DNA of 62,125 nt from Hyphomonadaceae bacterium (GTDB taxonomy: Bacteria > Pseudomonadota > Alphaproteobacteria > Caulobacterales > Aquidulcibacteraceae), in the NCBI GenBank assembly GCA_023384105.1, contig JAHDXR010000019.1, positions 1 through 62,125 on the forward strand, written 5' to 3'. A program made the translations under genes and the position numbers. The notes below the pieces were generated by a model. The model did not search any database, was not told the origin of the DNA, and saw nothing but the letters and a program-made list of their open reading frames with translations. This document shows positions 1 through 8,447 of this stretch, piece after piece; the first letter of the stretch is position 1; each line of letters begins with the position of its first letter.

Positions 1-40
1 CAGGCGTCCGCAAAGGACTGACAATCGCGGCTCGACGCAT
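1..40 (-). CDS. Thiolase (acetyl-CoA acyltransferase), N-terminal fragment cut by window edge
   Basis: A minus-strand ATG at 38-40 opens a frame reading MRRAAIVSPLRTP before the window ends. This matches the usual thiolase N-terminus (VIVSAVRTP-type). A GGAG Shine-Dalgarno lies about nine bases upstream. The fragment sits 43 bases after the hydroxyacyl-CoA dehydrogenase on the same strand, so the order crotonase, HCDH, thiolase would complete a beta-oxidation operon. Only 13 residues are visible; the family call rests on them and on context. Confidence 0.6.
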   Translation of the reverse strand, partial: MRRAAIVSPLRTP

Positions 41-82
41 GGATCAATTCTCCGGAAACAGGGGCGACGGCGTGAGCGGCCG

Positions 83-1564
83 TCAGTCTGGCGTGTGGAT
101 GGGCAGGCCCAATTGCGCGCGCCGGCGCAGCCACAAGCTCGGCCGATAGCGGTCGGAGCCTGTGATCGCCTGCAGGTTTTCAAGCGTGCGCAAAAGCACG
201 GGCGGCGTGACGCGTTCGGCGAGTTCAAGCGGACCGAGCGGGTAGTTGAGCCCCAGGCGCATGGCGAGGTCGACGTCGCTCGGCGCGCCGACGCCGATCT
301 GGGCCATCTCGCAGCCGAGATTGGCGATCATCGCCAGGATGCGCGGCGCGACGAAGCCCGGCGAGTCCTTGACGATCGCGGTTTCTACGCCGCGCGCGTT
401 CAGCCAGGCGGCGACTCGATCGGCGTATTGGCCGCCCGGCGGCGTCATCAGCGTCACGAAATTGCGCGGCAGGCCATAGAGATCGATCGCCACGACCCGG
501 CGCCCGTCGAGGCCGTTGCGCACGGCGTAGGTGGCGGCGTCTTCGCCGACGGGCGCGACGAGGATGGGGCAGGCGCTGTCATCGGGGCGCGCGGCGAGGC
601 CTTTGTGCGCGAGCGCGGCGAGCGCCGGCGTGTCCTCTGGGATCGCGACCTCAAGCACGCTCCTGCCGTCGTCGGCAAGCGCCGCTGCGTCGGCTGGCGC
701 GGCGTCGGCGCCGTAGCGATGGAAGCCTTGGCCCGTCTTTCGCCCGAAGCGGCCGGCGTTGAACATCAATTGATGCTGCGCCGTCGTTTTCAGCCGCGGA
801 TCGTTCATGTAGCCTTGCCAGATGAACGTGCTCGCCGGGAAATTCACGTCGATGCCGGTCAAATCCATCAGCTCGAACGGCCCCATGCGGAATCCCGCGG
901 CTTGACGCATGATCCGATCGATGGCCGCTTCATCGGCGACGCCCTCCTGGCGGATATGCAGCGCTTCCGTCGAATAGGCGCGACCGCCGAGATTGACGAG
1001 AAAGCCCGGCCCATCGGCGACGCGTACCGGCGTCTTGCCGATCTTGAGCGAGAAATCCCAGGCGAGCGCAAAGGCCTCCGGCGAGGTGGCGGGCGCGTCG
1101 ATGACCTCAACGAGCTTCATCAATGGCACAGGATTGAAGAAATGCAGCCCGCACACGCGTTCGGGGCGGCGGCAATCGCGCGCGATCGCCGCCACCGAGA
1201 GCGACGACGTGTTGGTCGCAAGCACCGCATCGTCTCTGACCGCGTCTTCGAGCGCGGCGAACAGCGCCTGCTTGGGAGCGAGACTTTCGATGATGGCTTC
1301 AACGACGAGGTCGCATGCGGCTAGGTCATCGAGGTCCGCCGCGAGTTTGAGCCGCGCGCGCGCGGCCTCCGCTTCATGCGCGGGTATCTGACCTTTCTCA
1401 GCCAGCCGCGCGATGCGCTGGCCGATCGCCTCGCCCGCGCCGTGCAAGGCTTTTTCATTCTGGTCGAACAGGATGACGTCGAGGCCGGCGGTCAGCGCCA
1501 CTTGCGCGATGCCCGCGCCCATGGCGCCGGCGCCGACGACGCCGATGGCGGAGAGTTTGCTCAT
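83..1564 (-). CDS. 3-hydroxyacyl-CoA dehydrogenase, PaaH-like, with duplicated C-terminal domain
   Basis: NAD-dependent oxidation of 3-hydroxyacyl-CoA to 3-oxoacyl-CoA. The 493-residue protein has an N-terminal Rossmann domain (GAGAMG at residues 11-16), the NTSSLS motif near 118, and the catalytic-His segment LHFFNPVPLMKLVEV with His141. A first HCDH C-terminal domain covers about 188-285, and a second HCDH-like C-terminal domain about 400-485. This length and layout match the PaaH/PaaC-type monofunctional enzymes rather than the fused FadB type. It starts two bases after the crotonase stop, so the two are translationally close. Substrate unknown; chain length cannot be inferred. Confidence 0.93.
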   Translation of the reverse strand: MSKLSAIGVVGAGAMGAGIAQVALTAGLDVILFDQNEKALHGAGEAIGQRIARLAEKGQIPAHEAEAARARLKLAADLDDLAACDLVVEAIIESLAPKQALFAALEDAVRDDAVLATNTSSLSVAAIARDCRRPERVCGLHFFNPVPLMKLVEVIDAPATSPEAFALAWDFSLKIGKTPVRVADGPGFLVNLGGRAYSTEALHIRQEGVADEAAIDRIMRQAAGFRMGPFELMDLTGIDVNFPASTFIWQGYMNDPRLKTTAQHQLMFNAGRFGRKTGQGFHRYGADAAPADAAALADDGRSVLEVAIPEDTPALAALAHKGLAARPDDSACPILVAPVGEDAATYAVRNGLDGRRVVAIDLYGLPRNFVTLMTPPGGQYADRVAAWLNARGVETAIVKDSPGFVAPRILAMIANLGCEMAQIGVGAPSDVDLAMRLGLNYPLGPLELAERVTPPVLLRTLENLQAITGSDRYRPSLWLRRRAQLGLPIHTPD

Positions 1565-1566
1565 GT

Positions 1567-2337
1567 CTAGCGGCCCTTGAATTCCGGACGCTGCTTTTCG
1601 AGGAAGGCGTTCATGCCTTCGGTGCGGTCTTCAGTGGCGAACAACAATTGGAAGGTCTTCTGTTCGAGCGCCAAGGCCGCGGCCAAGGGTGCGTCGGCGC
1701 CGAGTTCGACGACTTCCTTGGTCGCCGCGATCGCAAGCGGGGGAAGAGCCGCGATCTTGTCGGCGAGATCGAGCGCATGCGCCACGACGCGATCGTCCTC
1801 GACGACCTCGGAGACGATGCCGATGCCGTAGGCGGTCGCCGCGTCGATCATATCGCCTGTCAGCAGCCAGCGATTGGCGCGATACTTGCCCGCCGCGCGC
1901 AGAATGCGCTGCGTGCCGCCCGCGCCCGGCATGATGCCGACCTTGACTTCGGGCTGGCCGAGCTTGGCGCTCCGGCCGGCGATGATGATGTCGCAATGGA
2001 GCATCAATTCGCAGCCGCCGCCCAAGGCGAAGCCGTTGACCGCGGCGATGAGAGGTTTCGGGCAGGACTTGAGCGCCTTCCAGGCGACATGCGCTTTCGC
2101 GAACGCGGGATCGCTGACGCTGCGCTTGGACAATTCGACGAGATCGGCGCCGGCGGCGAAGGCCTTTTCGTCGCCGGTCAGCACGATGGCGCGGACGTCG
2201 GCGTCGGCGGCCAATTCGGAGACAAGCTCGGCGAGTGTCTCGCGCACCGGCGGCGACAGGGCGTTGCGCGCCTCGGGCCGGTTGATCCGCAGAAGCGCGA
2301 CGTGCGGGCGAGGCCGCTCCAGCAAAACCAGGGACAT
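1567..2337 (-). CDS. Enoyl-CoA hydratase (crotonase), both catalytic glutamates present
   Basis: 256-residue crotonase hydrating trans-2-enoyl-CoA. It has the oxyanion-hole segment AGADL, GGGCEL (first catalytic Glu) and GQPEVKVG (second catalytic Glu), so it should be a true hydratase. The start ATG is preceded by a strong GGGAGG. It feeds the adjacent hydroxyacyl-CoA dehydrogenase and thiolase. The 75-base gap to the upstream IclR gene contains the recurrent TCTAAACAATTGAGC motif (2364-2378), suggesting an internal promoter for the crotonase-HCDH-thiolase part of the operon. Confidence 0.93.
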   Translation of the reverse strand: MSLVLLERPRPHVALLRINRPEARNALSPPVRETLAELVSELAADADVRAIVLTGDEKAFAAGADLVELSKRSVSDPAFAKAHVAWKALKSCPKPLIAAVNGFALGGGCELMLHCDIIIAGRSAKLGQPEVKVGIMPGAGGTQRILRAAGKYRANRWLLTGDMIDAATAYGIGIVSEVVEDDRVVAHALDLADKIAALPPLAIAATKEVVELGADAPLAAALALEQKTFQLLFATEDRTEGMNAFLEKQRPEFKGR

Positions 2338-2363
2338 CCCTTCCTCCCTTCTCCGTCAAATTA

Positions 2364-2383
2364 TCTAAACAATTGAGCAATTG
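2364..2383 (-). promoter_or_regulatory. Putative operator, TCTAAACAATTGAGC-type
   Basis: The plus strand reads TCTAAACAATTGAGC at 2364-2378, with CAATTG repeated at 2370-2375 and 2378-2383, in the short gap before the crotonase start at 2337. Near-identical words occur at 20240, 33076, 13543 (opposite strand), 23550 and 18653. Inferred to be a regulator binding site; the strand relative to the target gene is not consistent among sites. Confidence 0.45.
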
Positions 2384-2412
2384 GGCGCAATACGGAACGC
2401 GTTCGTGACAGC

Positions 2413-3231
2413 CTAGGCAGGCGTTGCGCCGACCCCGGCGTCGGCTTTTATCGCGTCGGCCACCGCCAAGAGCCGGGGGCCGGTTTCGGCGTAGAGCTTC
2501 TCCTTCGGGAACGCGAACGAGGGGCCTGTGCAGCTGAGCGCAAACGCGCCGGAATCGCCGGCCACGAGCGGCGTGGCGACCGCGTGCATGGAGCGTACGA
2601 AGACGCCCAGCGTAATGCAGAAGCCGTGACGGTCGATATCTTCGAAGGCCTGAGCTAGGCGCTCTTGGGTTTCCGTCCATTCGTCCGGCTCGCGGGCGCG
2701 GATCGCCGACAGGAGCACGTCGCGTTCGCGCGCCGGCAGGGCATGAAGATAAGCCATGCCCATCGCCGATTTGTGCAGCGGCACGCGCGCGCCGACATCA
2801 AGCCGAAACGCGACCGTGGCGCTGCTGCGGCAATGTTCGAGATAGATCATCGACAATCGGTCGCGCGCGCCCAGCGCCACCACCGCGTCGGCGTCGTCGG
2901 CAAGGCTCTGCATGTGCGGCCGCGCGACATGGCGTATGGCGATCGCGCTCCGGCAGGCGTGGCCAAGCGCGAGCACGGACGGTCCGAGCGCATACTTGGC
3001 CAGACGCGGATAGTATTCGAGATAGCCCAGGATCGTCAGCGTGTGCGTCAGCCGCGAAACCGTGGGCTTCGGCAGTCCGGTCCGTTCGGCGATCTCAGCG
3101 TTGCCGAGCGGACCGTCCTCCGGGCCGAACGTGCGCAACACCTCAAGCCCGCGCGCCAGCGCGGTGACGAACTGGCGGTCGGCGTTCTCCTCGCCGCTGA
3201 GCGACAGGACTTGGTCAAATGTCTTGGCCAT
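2413..3231 (-). CDS. IclR-family transcriptional regulator
   Basis: 272 residues. An N-terminal winged helix-turn-helix (about residues 20-85; NAEIAERTGLPKPTVSRLTHTL is the recognition region) is followed by an IclR effector domain (about 95-260). IclR proteins usually sense small organic acids or aromatic/acyl intermediates and control the adjacent catabolic operon. It lies between the ACAD gene (29 bases upstream) and the crotonase. The palindrome at 4449-4465, in the promoter shared by the ACAD and the EamA transporter, is the best candidate for its operator. Confidence 0.93.
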   Translation of the reverse strand: MAKTFDQVLSLSGEENADRQFVTALARGLEVLRTFGPEDGPLGNAEIAERTGLPKPTVSRLTHTLTILGYLEYYPRLAKYALGPSVLALGHACRSAIAIRHVARPHMQSLADDADAVVALGARDRLSMIYLEHCRSSATVAFRLDVGARVPLHKSAMGMAYLHALPARERDVLLSAIRAREPDEWTETQERLAQAFEDIDRHGFCITLGVFVRSMHAVATPLVAGDSGAFALSCTGPSFAFPKEKLYAETGPRLLAVADAIKADAGVGATPA

Positions 3232-3260
3232 GCGCGCTCTCCTCGGCCGGCGGGAACGGC

Positions 3261-4427
3261 CTAAACGGCGAGCCCCGCGTCCCGCAGCATGCTCTTGGCG
3301 ATGATCAGCTGCTGGATCTGTGAGGAGCCTTCATAGATGCGCAGCAGGCGGACGTCGCGGAAGAAGCGTTCGATCTTGTAGGCGGCCATATAGCCCGCGC
3401 CGCCATGGATTTGCACGGCGCGGTCGGCGATGCGGCCGACCGCTTCGCTGGTGAAATACTTGCTGCAGGCGGCCTCCTGCGACACGCGCTCTCCGCTGTC
3501 GAAACGCTGGGCGACGGCTTCGACCATTGCGCGGCCGGCCACCAATTCGGTCTGGCTGTCGGCAAGCATGGCCTGGATCAGTTGGAAGGCGCCGATCGGC
3601 TGGCCGAACTGGACGCGCTCGCAGGCGTAGCGCACCGACTCCGCGATAAGCCGTTCGCACATGCCGAGGGCGACCGCGCTCATATGGATGCGCCCGCGGT
3701 CCAGAACCTTCATGGCCGTCTTGAACCCCTGGCCGGGACGCTCGCCAATGATGGAGGAGGCGGGCACGGCCACGTCCTCGAACGCGACATCGCAGGTCTT
3801 GGTGCCGCGCTGACCCATCTTCGCGTCGGGCTTGCCGAGGGTGATGCCGGGCGTATCGGCAGGCACGATGAAGGCGCTGATGCCGGCGGCGCCCGGCTTG
3901 TCGCGTTCCGAACGCGCCATGACGGTGAATACGCTCGCGCGCGGGGCGTTGGTGATGAAGCGCTTGACGCCGTTGATGCGATATGTGTCGCCGTCGCGGT
4001 CGGCGCGCGTCGTGATCGAGGCCGCGTCCGAGCCTGCGCCCGGTTCGGTCAGCGCGAAGGAGGAGATGGCTTCGCCCGACGCCAGGCGCGGCAGCCATTC
4101 GCGCTTCTGCGCTTGCGTGCCGTCTATGACGATGCCTTGCGAGCCGATGCCGACGGTGGTGCCGATCACGGAGCGGAAGGCGAGCGAGGCGCGCCCCAGC
4201 TCCTGCATGAGCAGCGCTTCTTCGCGCATGGTGAGGCCGAGGCCGCCATACTCTTCCGGGATCGAAAGGCCGAACAGGCCGAGTTCGCGCATTGCCTGAA
4301 CGATGCTCGGTGGGATGTCGTCCTCGGCCTCCACCTGATCCTCCGCGGGGATCAGCTGGGTGTCGACGAAGCGGCGAAGCGTGCTGCGAAGCAGCTCAAA
4401 AGTATCGATATCCAAAGGTCTGTCCAT
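3261..4427 (-). CDS. Acyl-CoA dehydrogenase with canonical catalytic glutamate
   Basis: 388-residue FAD-dependent acyl-CoA dehydrogenase introducing the 2,3 double bond. It has the ACAD signature FALTEPGAGSDAAS, the QIHGGAGYM segment, and IYEGSSQIQ near the C-terminus with the Glu used as catalytic base in short/medium-chain ACADs. It is the first gene of the minus-strand operon ACAD-IclR-crotonase-HCDH-thiolase and is divergent from the EamA carrier. No strong Shine-Dalgarno precedes the ATG. Substrate not predictable. Confidence 0.94.
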   Translation of the reverse strand: MDRPLDIDTFELLRSTLRRFVDTQLIPAEDQVEAEDDIPPSIVQAMRELGLFGLSIPEEYGGLGLTMREEALLMQELGRASLAFRSVIGTTVGIGSQGIVIDGTQAQKREWLPRLASGEAISSFALTEPGAGSDAASITTRADRDGDTYRINGVKRFITNAPRASVFTVMARSERDKPGAAGISAFIVPADTPGITLGKPDAKMGQRGTKTCDVAFEDVAVPASSIIGERPGQGFKTAMKVLDRGRIHMSAVALGMCERLIAESVRYACERVQFGQPIGAFQLIQAMLADSQTELVAGRAMVEAVAQRFDSGERVSQEAACSKYFTSEAVGRIADRAVQIHGGAGYMAAYKIERFFRDVRLLRIYEGSSQIQQLIIAKSMLRDAGLAV

Positions 4428-4448
4428 TTCCAGAAAGCGTGACTATAA

Positions 4449-4475
4449 ATTCTGCATAGCAGAATGCAATTCTGC
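4449..4475. promoter_or_regulatory. Perfect palindrome plus third half-site in divergent promoter; likely IclR operator
   Basis: ATTCTGCATAGCAGAAT (4449-4465) has perfect seven-base arms around ATA, and a third ATTCTGC follows at 4469-4475. It lies in the 94-base region between the divergent ACAD and EamA genes, with an IclR gene in the ACAD operon. IclR proteins bind palindromes of this kind; the link is inferred. Confidence 0.6.
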
Positions 4476-4521
4476 AATGCGGCATTTATAGCGGTATTGG
4501 AATAACACCATCAAGACGCGA

Positions 4522-5409
4522 TTGAGCCCCAATGCGGAAGGCGCGCTCTGGATGCTTGCTTCCGCGCTTTGCTTCACGGTCATGACGGTGTTGGTGAAGC
4601 TTCTGGCCGACCGTTACGCGGCGCCGGTGCAGATATTCTACCGTCAGCTCGCCGCGCTCATCCTGCTGAGCCCGCTCATCCTGCGTCGTGGCCGGAAGCT
4701 GTTTCAGTCCACGCGGCCCGGCCTATTGGCGTTTCGCGCCGGCGCCGGCGCCGCGGCGCTTATCTTCGCCAATTACGGCTACCAGTATCTGCCGATGGCG
4801 TTTGCGAACGCGCTCTCGTTCACGCGCGCGCTCTGGATCGTGCCGCTCAGCGTGTTCGTATTGCGCGAGGGGACCAATTGGGCGCGCGTCGGCGCCACTC
4901 TCGTCGGTTTCGCCGGTGTCCTCATTGTCCTAGGACTAACTCCCTTGCCGGATGAAGCGCTTTTGCCCACGCTTGCGGCCTTGGCGTCGGCAATGCTGTT
5001 CGCTTTCACCATCACCAGCATGAAGGTGATGACGCGCGATCACAGCATTCAGACCATCCTTGCGTGGAACGCAGTGCTGGGCGTGGCGTTCGCAGCACCG
5101 CCGGCCTTGTTGATGTGGACGTGGCCGGACCTCGGCGACCTTTTTATCCTCATGCTCATGGGCGCCTTGGCGATCGCCACGCAAGCGTGCTTCGCCAAGG
5201 CGCTGCAGCGCGGAGACGCCGCCGCAATCGCACCGATCGACTACACCAGATTGCTGTTCGCGCTCCTGTTCGGCCTGTTGTTCTTCAACGAGACGCCGAC
5301 ATGGAACGCGATCGCCGGCGGCTGCGTGATCGCGGGAGCGGCGATTTATCTGTCGTGGCGCGAGCACCGCAGCAACGCTTCGTCCACACGTGGCGGGGAC
5401 GGCGCCTGA
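4522..5409 (+). CDS. EamA/DMT-family transporter
   Basis: 295-residue inner-membrane carrier of the drug/metabolite superfamily: ten hydrophobic helices in two EamA repeats (about residues 5-135 and 145-280). It exports or imports small metabolites; the substrate is unknown. The start is a TTG at 4522 with no clear Shine-Dalgarno. The first helix (residues 8-25) would be lost with any later start, so the TTG is favoured. Divergent from the ACAD-IclR operon across a palindromic operator, so it is probably co-regulated with acyl-CoA degradation. Confidence 0.9.
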   Translation: MSPNAEGALWMLASALCFTVMTVLVKLLADRYAAPVQIFYRQLAALILLSPLILRRGRKLFQSTRPGLLAFRAGAGAAALIFANYGYQYLPMAFANALSFTRALWIVPLSVFVLREGTNWARVGATLVGFAGVLIVLGLTPLPDEALLPTLAALASAMLFAFTITSMKVMTRDHSIQTILAWNAVLGVAFAAPPALLMWTWPDLGDLFILMLMGALAIATQACFAKALQRGDAAAIAPIDYTRLLFALLFGLLFFNETPTWNAIAGGCVIAGAAIYLSWREHRSNASSTRGGDGA

Positions 5410-5415
5410 GGCGTT

Positions 5416-6213
5416 TCAGTCGAGAAGATCAGGCTGTGCGCTGACAATATCGTCCCAGTAGGGCTTGAAGCCGTAAATGCCCGAGATTTCCGATCCCACC
5501 TGCTGGCGTGTGTGGCGCGCCACCTCGGGAGCGATTGGAACGGGTTTGCCCGCGGCTTCCGCCATCAACTGCACCTGGCAGGCGTTCTCCAGGCCGATAT
5601 AGCGCCAGACCGCCGATTGCACGCTCGCGCCGACGGTGAGGAGGCCGTGGTTCTGCAGAATGAGCGCCTTCCTGTCGCCGAGCGCCGCGCCAATGCGTTC
5701 GCCTTCCTCTTCGGAATAGACCACCCCGCTGAACGTTTCGAATGCGGCGTGATCCTCAAAAAAGGCGCACGCGTCTTGCGTGAGCGGGTCGAGGGTTCGT
5801 CCAAGCGTCGACCAGGCTTTGCCGTGGAGGGAGTGAGAGTGCGCGGCGGCCATCACATCCGGGCGCAGACGATGAAGCTGCGCATGAATGGCGAACGCCG
5901 CGCGATTGAGCTTGCCGTCGCCCTCGACCACCTGGCCCGCGTGGTCGACCAGAAGCAGATTGCTCACGCACACGCGGCCGAACGAAACCGTGTAGGGATT
6001 GACCCAAAAGCGATCTGCAAATTGCGGATCGCGTACGGTGATGTGGCCCGCGCCGCCCATGTCGTAACCGAGCCGTGCGAAGATGCGGCATGCGCCGGCC
6101 AGCCGCTGTTTCCTGAACAAGCGTTCGGCATGGATGTCGCCGTGCGGCGGCGGGAGCGTTTTTCCCTTCGGCCAGATTTCGGCGACGATGCGCGGATCGG
6201 ATGCGGTTTGCAT
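5416..6213 (-). CDS. Class II aldolase/adducin-family protein
   Basis: 265 residues from the ATG at 6213; an in-frame extension upstream overlaps the neighbouring gene and has no family similarity. Class II aldolase/adducin fold with the zinc-ligand pattern HSHSLHGKAW and QNHGLLTVG. Members are aldolases, epimerases or decarboxylase-like enzymes acting on hydroxy or keto acids. It is the last gene of the minus-strand block and follows a 2-hydroxyacid dehydrogenase by eight bases, suggesting both handle a hydroxy- or keto-acid fragment released from the CoA pathway. The exact reaction is unknown. Confidence 0.88.
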   Translation of the reverse strand: MQTASDPRIVAEIWPKGKTLPPPHGDIHAERLFRKQRLAGACRIFARLGYDMGGAGHITVRDPQFADRFWVNPYTVSFGRVCVSNLLLVDHAGQVVEGDGKLNRAAFAIHAQLHRLRPDVMAAAHSHSLHGKAWSTLGRTLDPLTQDACAFFEDHAAFETFSGVVYSEEEGERIGAALGDRKALILQNHGLLTVGASVQSAVWRYIGLENACQVQLMAEAAGKPVPIAPEVARHTRQQVGSEISGIYGFKPYWDDIVSAQPDLLD

Positions 6214-6221
6214 GGATAACC

Positions 6222-7178
6222 TCAATAGCGGCGGCTGGGATCGACGATGTCCTGCAAGGGAAGTCCCGCGCGATAGCGGCGGAGATTTTCCGCGAGCTTC
6301 GCGATGAGATTCTCCTGGGCGTCCTCTGTGTAGGTGGATGTGTGGGCCGAAAGCCGGACGCGCTTGTGCCTGTAGAACGGATGCTCTACCGGCAGCGGCT
6401 CCGGCTCGGTGCAATCGAGGCTGGCGAGTCCTACGCGGCCGTCATCGAGCGCGCGCAGCAAGGCGTCGTCGTCGATGACCGAACCGCGCGCAATATTGAT
6501 GAGGTGCAGCCCGGGTTTCGCATGCGCCAACAAGCTGTCGTTGACGAGATGACGCGTCTCGTCGGTCGCGGGGCAGGCGAGCACGATATGATCAGACGCC
6601 GCGAACAAGTCCGTCAAATCCTTCACGCGCGTCACGCCGGGCGGCAGCGGCGTGTCCGAGCGGCGCACCGCCAGCACCTTGAGCCCGATCGTCTGCGCCA
6701 TCGGCGCCAGCATCTGCGAGATCGCGCCGAACCCGACGAGGCCGAGCGTCGCGCCATATGCGAGCGAGAGGCGCTGCGGCTTCCAAGGCTTGGTTTCGTC
6801 AAGCCAGATATCAGGAAAGCGTTTCGCGGCGGCCAGTATCGAAGCGAGCGCGAATTCGGCGAGCGCGCGCGAATTGACGCCGCGCGCGCTCGTTACGACT
6901 TGAACGTCGAACAGCCAGTTCGGATAGAGATCGGCGCCGGCGGACGCCAACTGCACCCAGCGCAGCCCGAACGGCCATCCCGGCGGCGGCGCATAGCCAT
7001 CGTTGGCGCCTGCGCGATGGAAAGGCGCGGCGAACATGATCTCCGCCTCGGGCGGCGGCGCGGGCTCGCGTCCGCGCGGCATGCTGATCACGGTGACGTT
7101 CGGCGTCGCCTGCTCGAAAGCCGCGTTGAATTTCTCTGCGAGCTGACTGGCGATGACGATGTGACGGTCGGTCTGCAT
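6222..7178 (-). CDS. D-isomer-specific 2-hydroxyacid dehydrogenase
   Basis: 318 residues from the ATG at 7178, which has GAGG about nine bases upstream; the frame continues upstream without support. NAD(P)-binding motif GLVGFGAISQML, active-site Arg in NIARGSVID, and the His of LSAHTSTYTEDA. The N-terminal substrate domain is divergent (MPRGREPAPPPEAEIMF), as in the glyoxylate/hydroxypyruvate reductase-like subgroup. It should interconvert a 2-keto acid and a D-2-hydroxy acid. It sits 90 bases downstream of the CoA-transferase and just upstream of the aldolase. Confidence 0.9.
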   Translation of the reverse strand: MQTDRHIVIASQLAEKFNAAFEQATPNVTVISMPRGREPAPPPEAEIMFAAPFHRAGANDGYAPPPGWPFGLRWVQLASAGADLYPNWLFDVQVVTSARGVNSRALAEFALASILAAAKRFPDIWLDETKPWKPQRLSLAYGATLGLVGFGAISQMLAPMAQTIGLKVLAVRRSDTPLPPGVTRVKDLTDLFAASDHIVLACPATDETRHLVNDSLLAHAKPGLHLINIARGSVIDDDALLRALDDGRVGLASLDCTEPEPLPVEHPFYRHKRVRLSAHTSTYTEDAQENLIAKLAENLRRYRAGLPLQDIVDPSRRY

Positions 7179-7268
7179 AGGATTTGCCTCAGCGTGACGG
7201 CCAGACAGCAAACAGCGATTGAAGCGCGACTGCGGCAAGCGGGCCGTCGCTGTCGCCGCCGTGCGTCA

Positions 7269-8447
7269 TCAGATCACGCGACCGCGTCGTAACGCCTCCA
7301 CCTCGCGAGCGCTGAACCCCAGTTCGTCGAGAATTTCCTCTGTGTGTTCGCCGAGCGCTGGTGCGCGGCGGCTTAAGGCCGGCGGCGTCGCCGACATCTC
7401 GATCGGTCGCGCAATGGGCGCCGGCGCCGACGCGCCCGGATAGTCCATGCTGTCGAAATAACCGCCGCCCTGAATTTCGGGATGAACCAGCGCTTGCGCG
7501 GGCGAGAGAACCGGCCCCGCCGGCAGGCGCGCTTCGGCCAGCAATTCGAGCGCGCGATCGGTCTTCACTTGCTTGCACCAGGGGATCATGCGCTCGCTGA
7601 TGAGGCCCGCGTGCTCGGCGCGCAGCGTGTCATTGGCGCAGCGCGGATCGCTCAACAGGTCCTCTGCGCCGACAAGGCGCGCCCATCGGCGGAACAGGTT
7701 GTCGCCGATGACCTGCACGGCGATCCATCCGTCCGCCGTTTCAAAAATGTCGGCTGGGGCTCCGGTTTGTCCGCGGTTGCCGGATGCACGCCGATCGGCC
7801 TGCACCAGATGCTGCTCGATCAACGGATAGTTCATCACCGTGAGCGCGGAGGCGAGCAGATTGGCGCTCACCACCTGGCCCCGGCCTGAGCGGGTGCGTT
7901 CGTGGATGGCGGCGAGGGTCGCGAACGCCGCCAGCATCGCCGTCGTCATATCGCACCACGATGCGAAGGATTTGGTCGGCGGCCCAAAGCCGGAGAGATA
8001 GGGCGCGCCCGACATTGCCTGCGCAACACCGTCAAACCCGACCTTGGTCGCATATGGGCCATGCGCGCCGAAAGCGCTCACCGCCGCCAGGATGGCGTCG
8101 GGCCTGATGCGCGTGAGGGAGGCGTAATCGATTCCCAAGTCGCGAAGTCCGGCCTCGGGAAGATTCGCCATGACGATCCCGGACTTCTGCACCAAGTGTT
8201 CGAGTACGAGCGCGCCGCCCGGCGTCTTGGTATCGATGGCGAGGCTGCGCTTGTTGCGGTTCATCTGCAGATAAAGCGCGCCGTCGCCGCTCTTCGTGAC
8301 GGAATAAAGCGCGCGGTCTTCGCCGCCGCCGATCCGTTCCACACGTATCACGTCGGCGCCAAGGTCGCCGAGCAGGGCGGCGGCGAACGGCCCCGCGATG
8401 TAGCGGCCGAAATCAAGCACGCATACGCCGTCGAGCACGCCGCTCAT
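7269..8447 (-). CDS. Class III (CaiB/BaiF-type) CoA-transferase
   Basis: 392 residues from the ATG at 8447, which overlaps the upstream ACAD stop by four bases (ATGA). CaiB/BaiF family: N-terminal LDFGRYIAGPFAA and LGDLGADVIRVE, the MNRNKRSLAID core motif, and the catalytic Asp139 in GFDGVAQAM. It moves CoA between acyl-CoA and a free acid, which can activate the substrate without ATP. Tight coupling to two ACAD genes and a ligase suggests it serves the same substrate. Confidence 0.92.
   Translation of the reverse strand: MSGVLDGVCVLDFGRYIAGPFAAALLGDLGADVIRVERIGGGEDRALYSVTKSGDGALYLQMNRNKRSLAIDTKTPGGALVLEHLVQKSGIVMANLPEAGLRDLGIDYASLTRIRPDAILAAVSAFGAHGPYATKVGFDGVAQAMSGAPYLSGFGPPTKSFASWCDMTTAMLAAFATLAAIHERTRSGRGQVVSANLLASALTVMNYPLIEQHLVQADRRASGNRGQTGAPADIFETADGWIAVQVIGDNLFRRWARLVGAEDLLSDPRCANDTLRAEHAGLISERMIPWCKQVKTDRALELLAEARLPAGPVLSPAQALVHPEIQGGGYFDSMDYPGASAPAPIARPIEMSATPPALSRRAPALGEHTEEILDELGFSAREVEALRRGRVI

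Noticed and set aside
95-1324. 409-codon plus-strand frame opposite the HCDH
   Set aside because: No similarity; shadow of the dehydrogenase gene.
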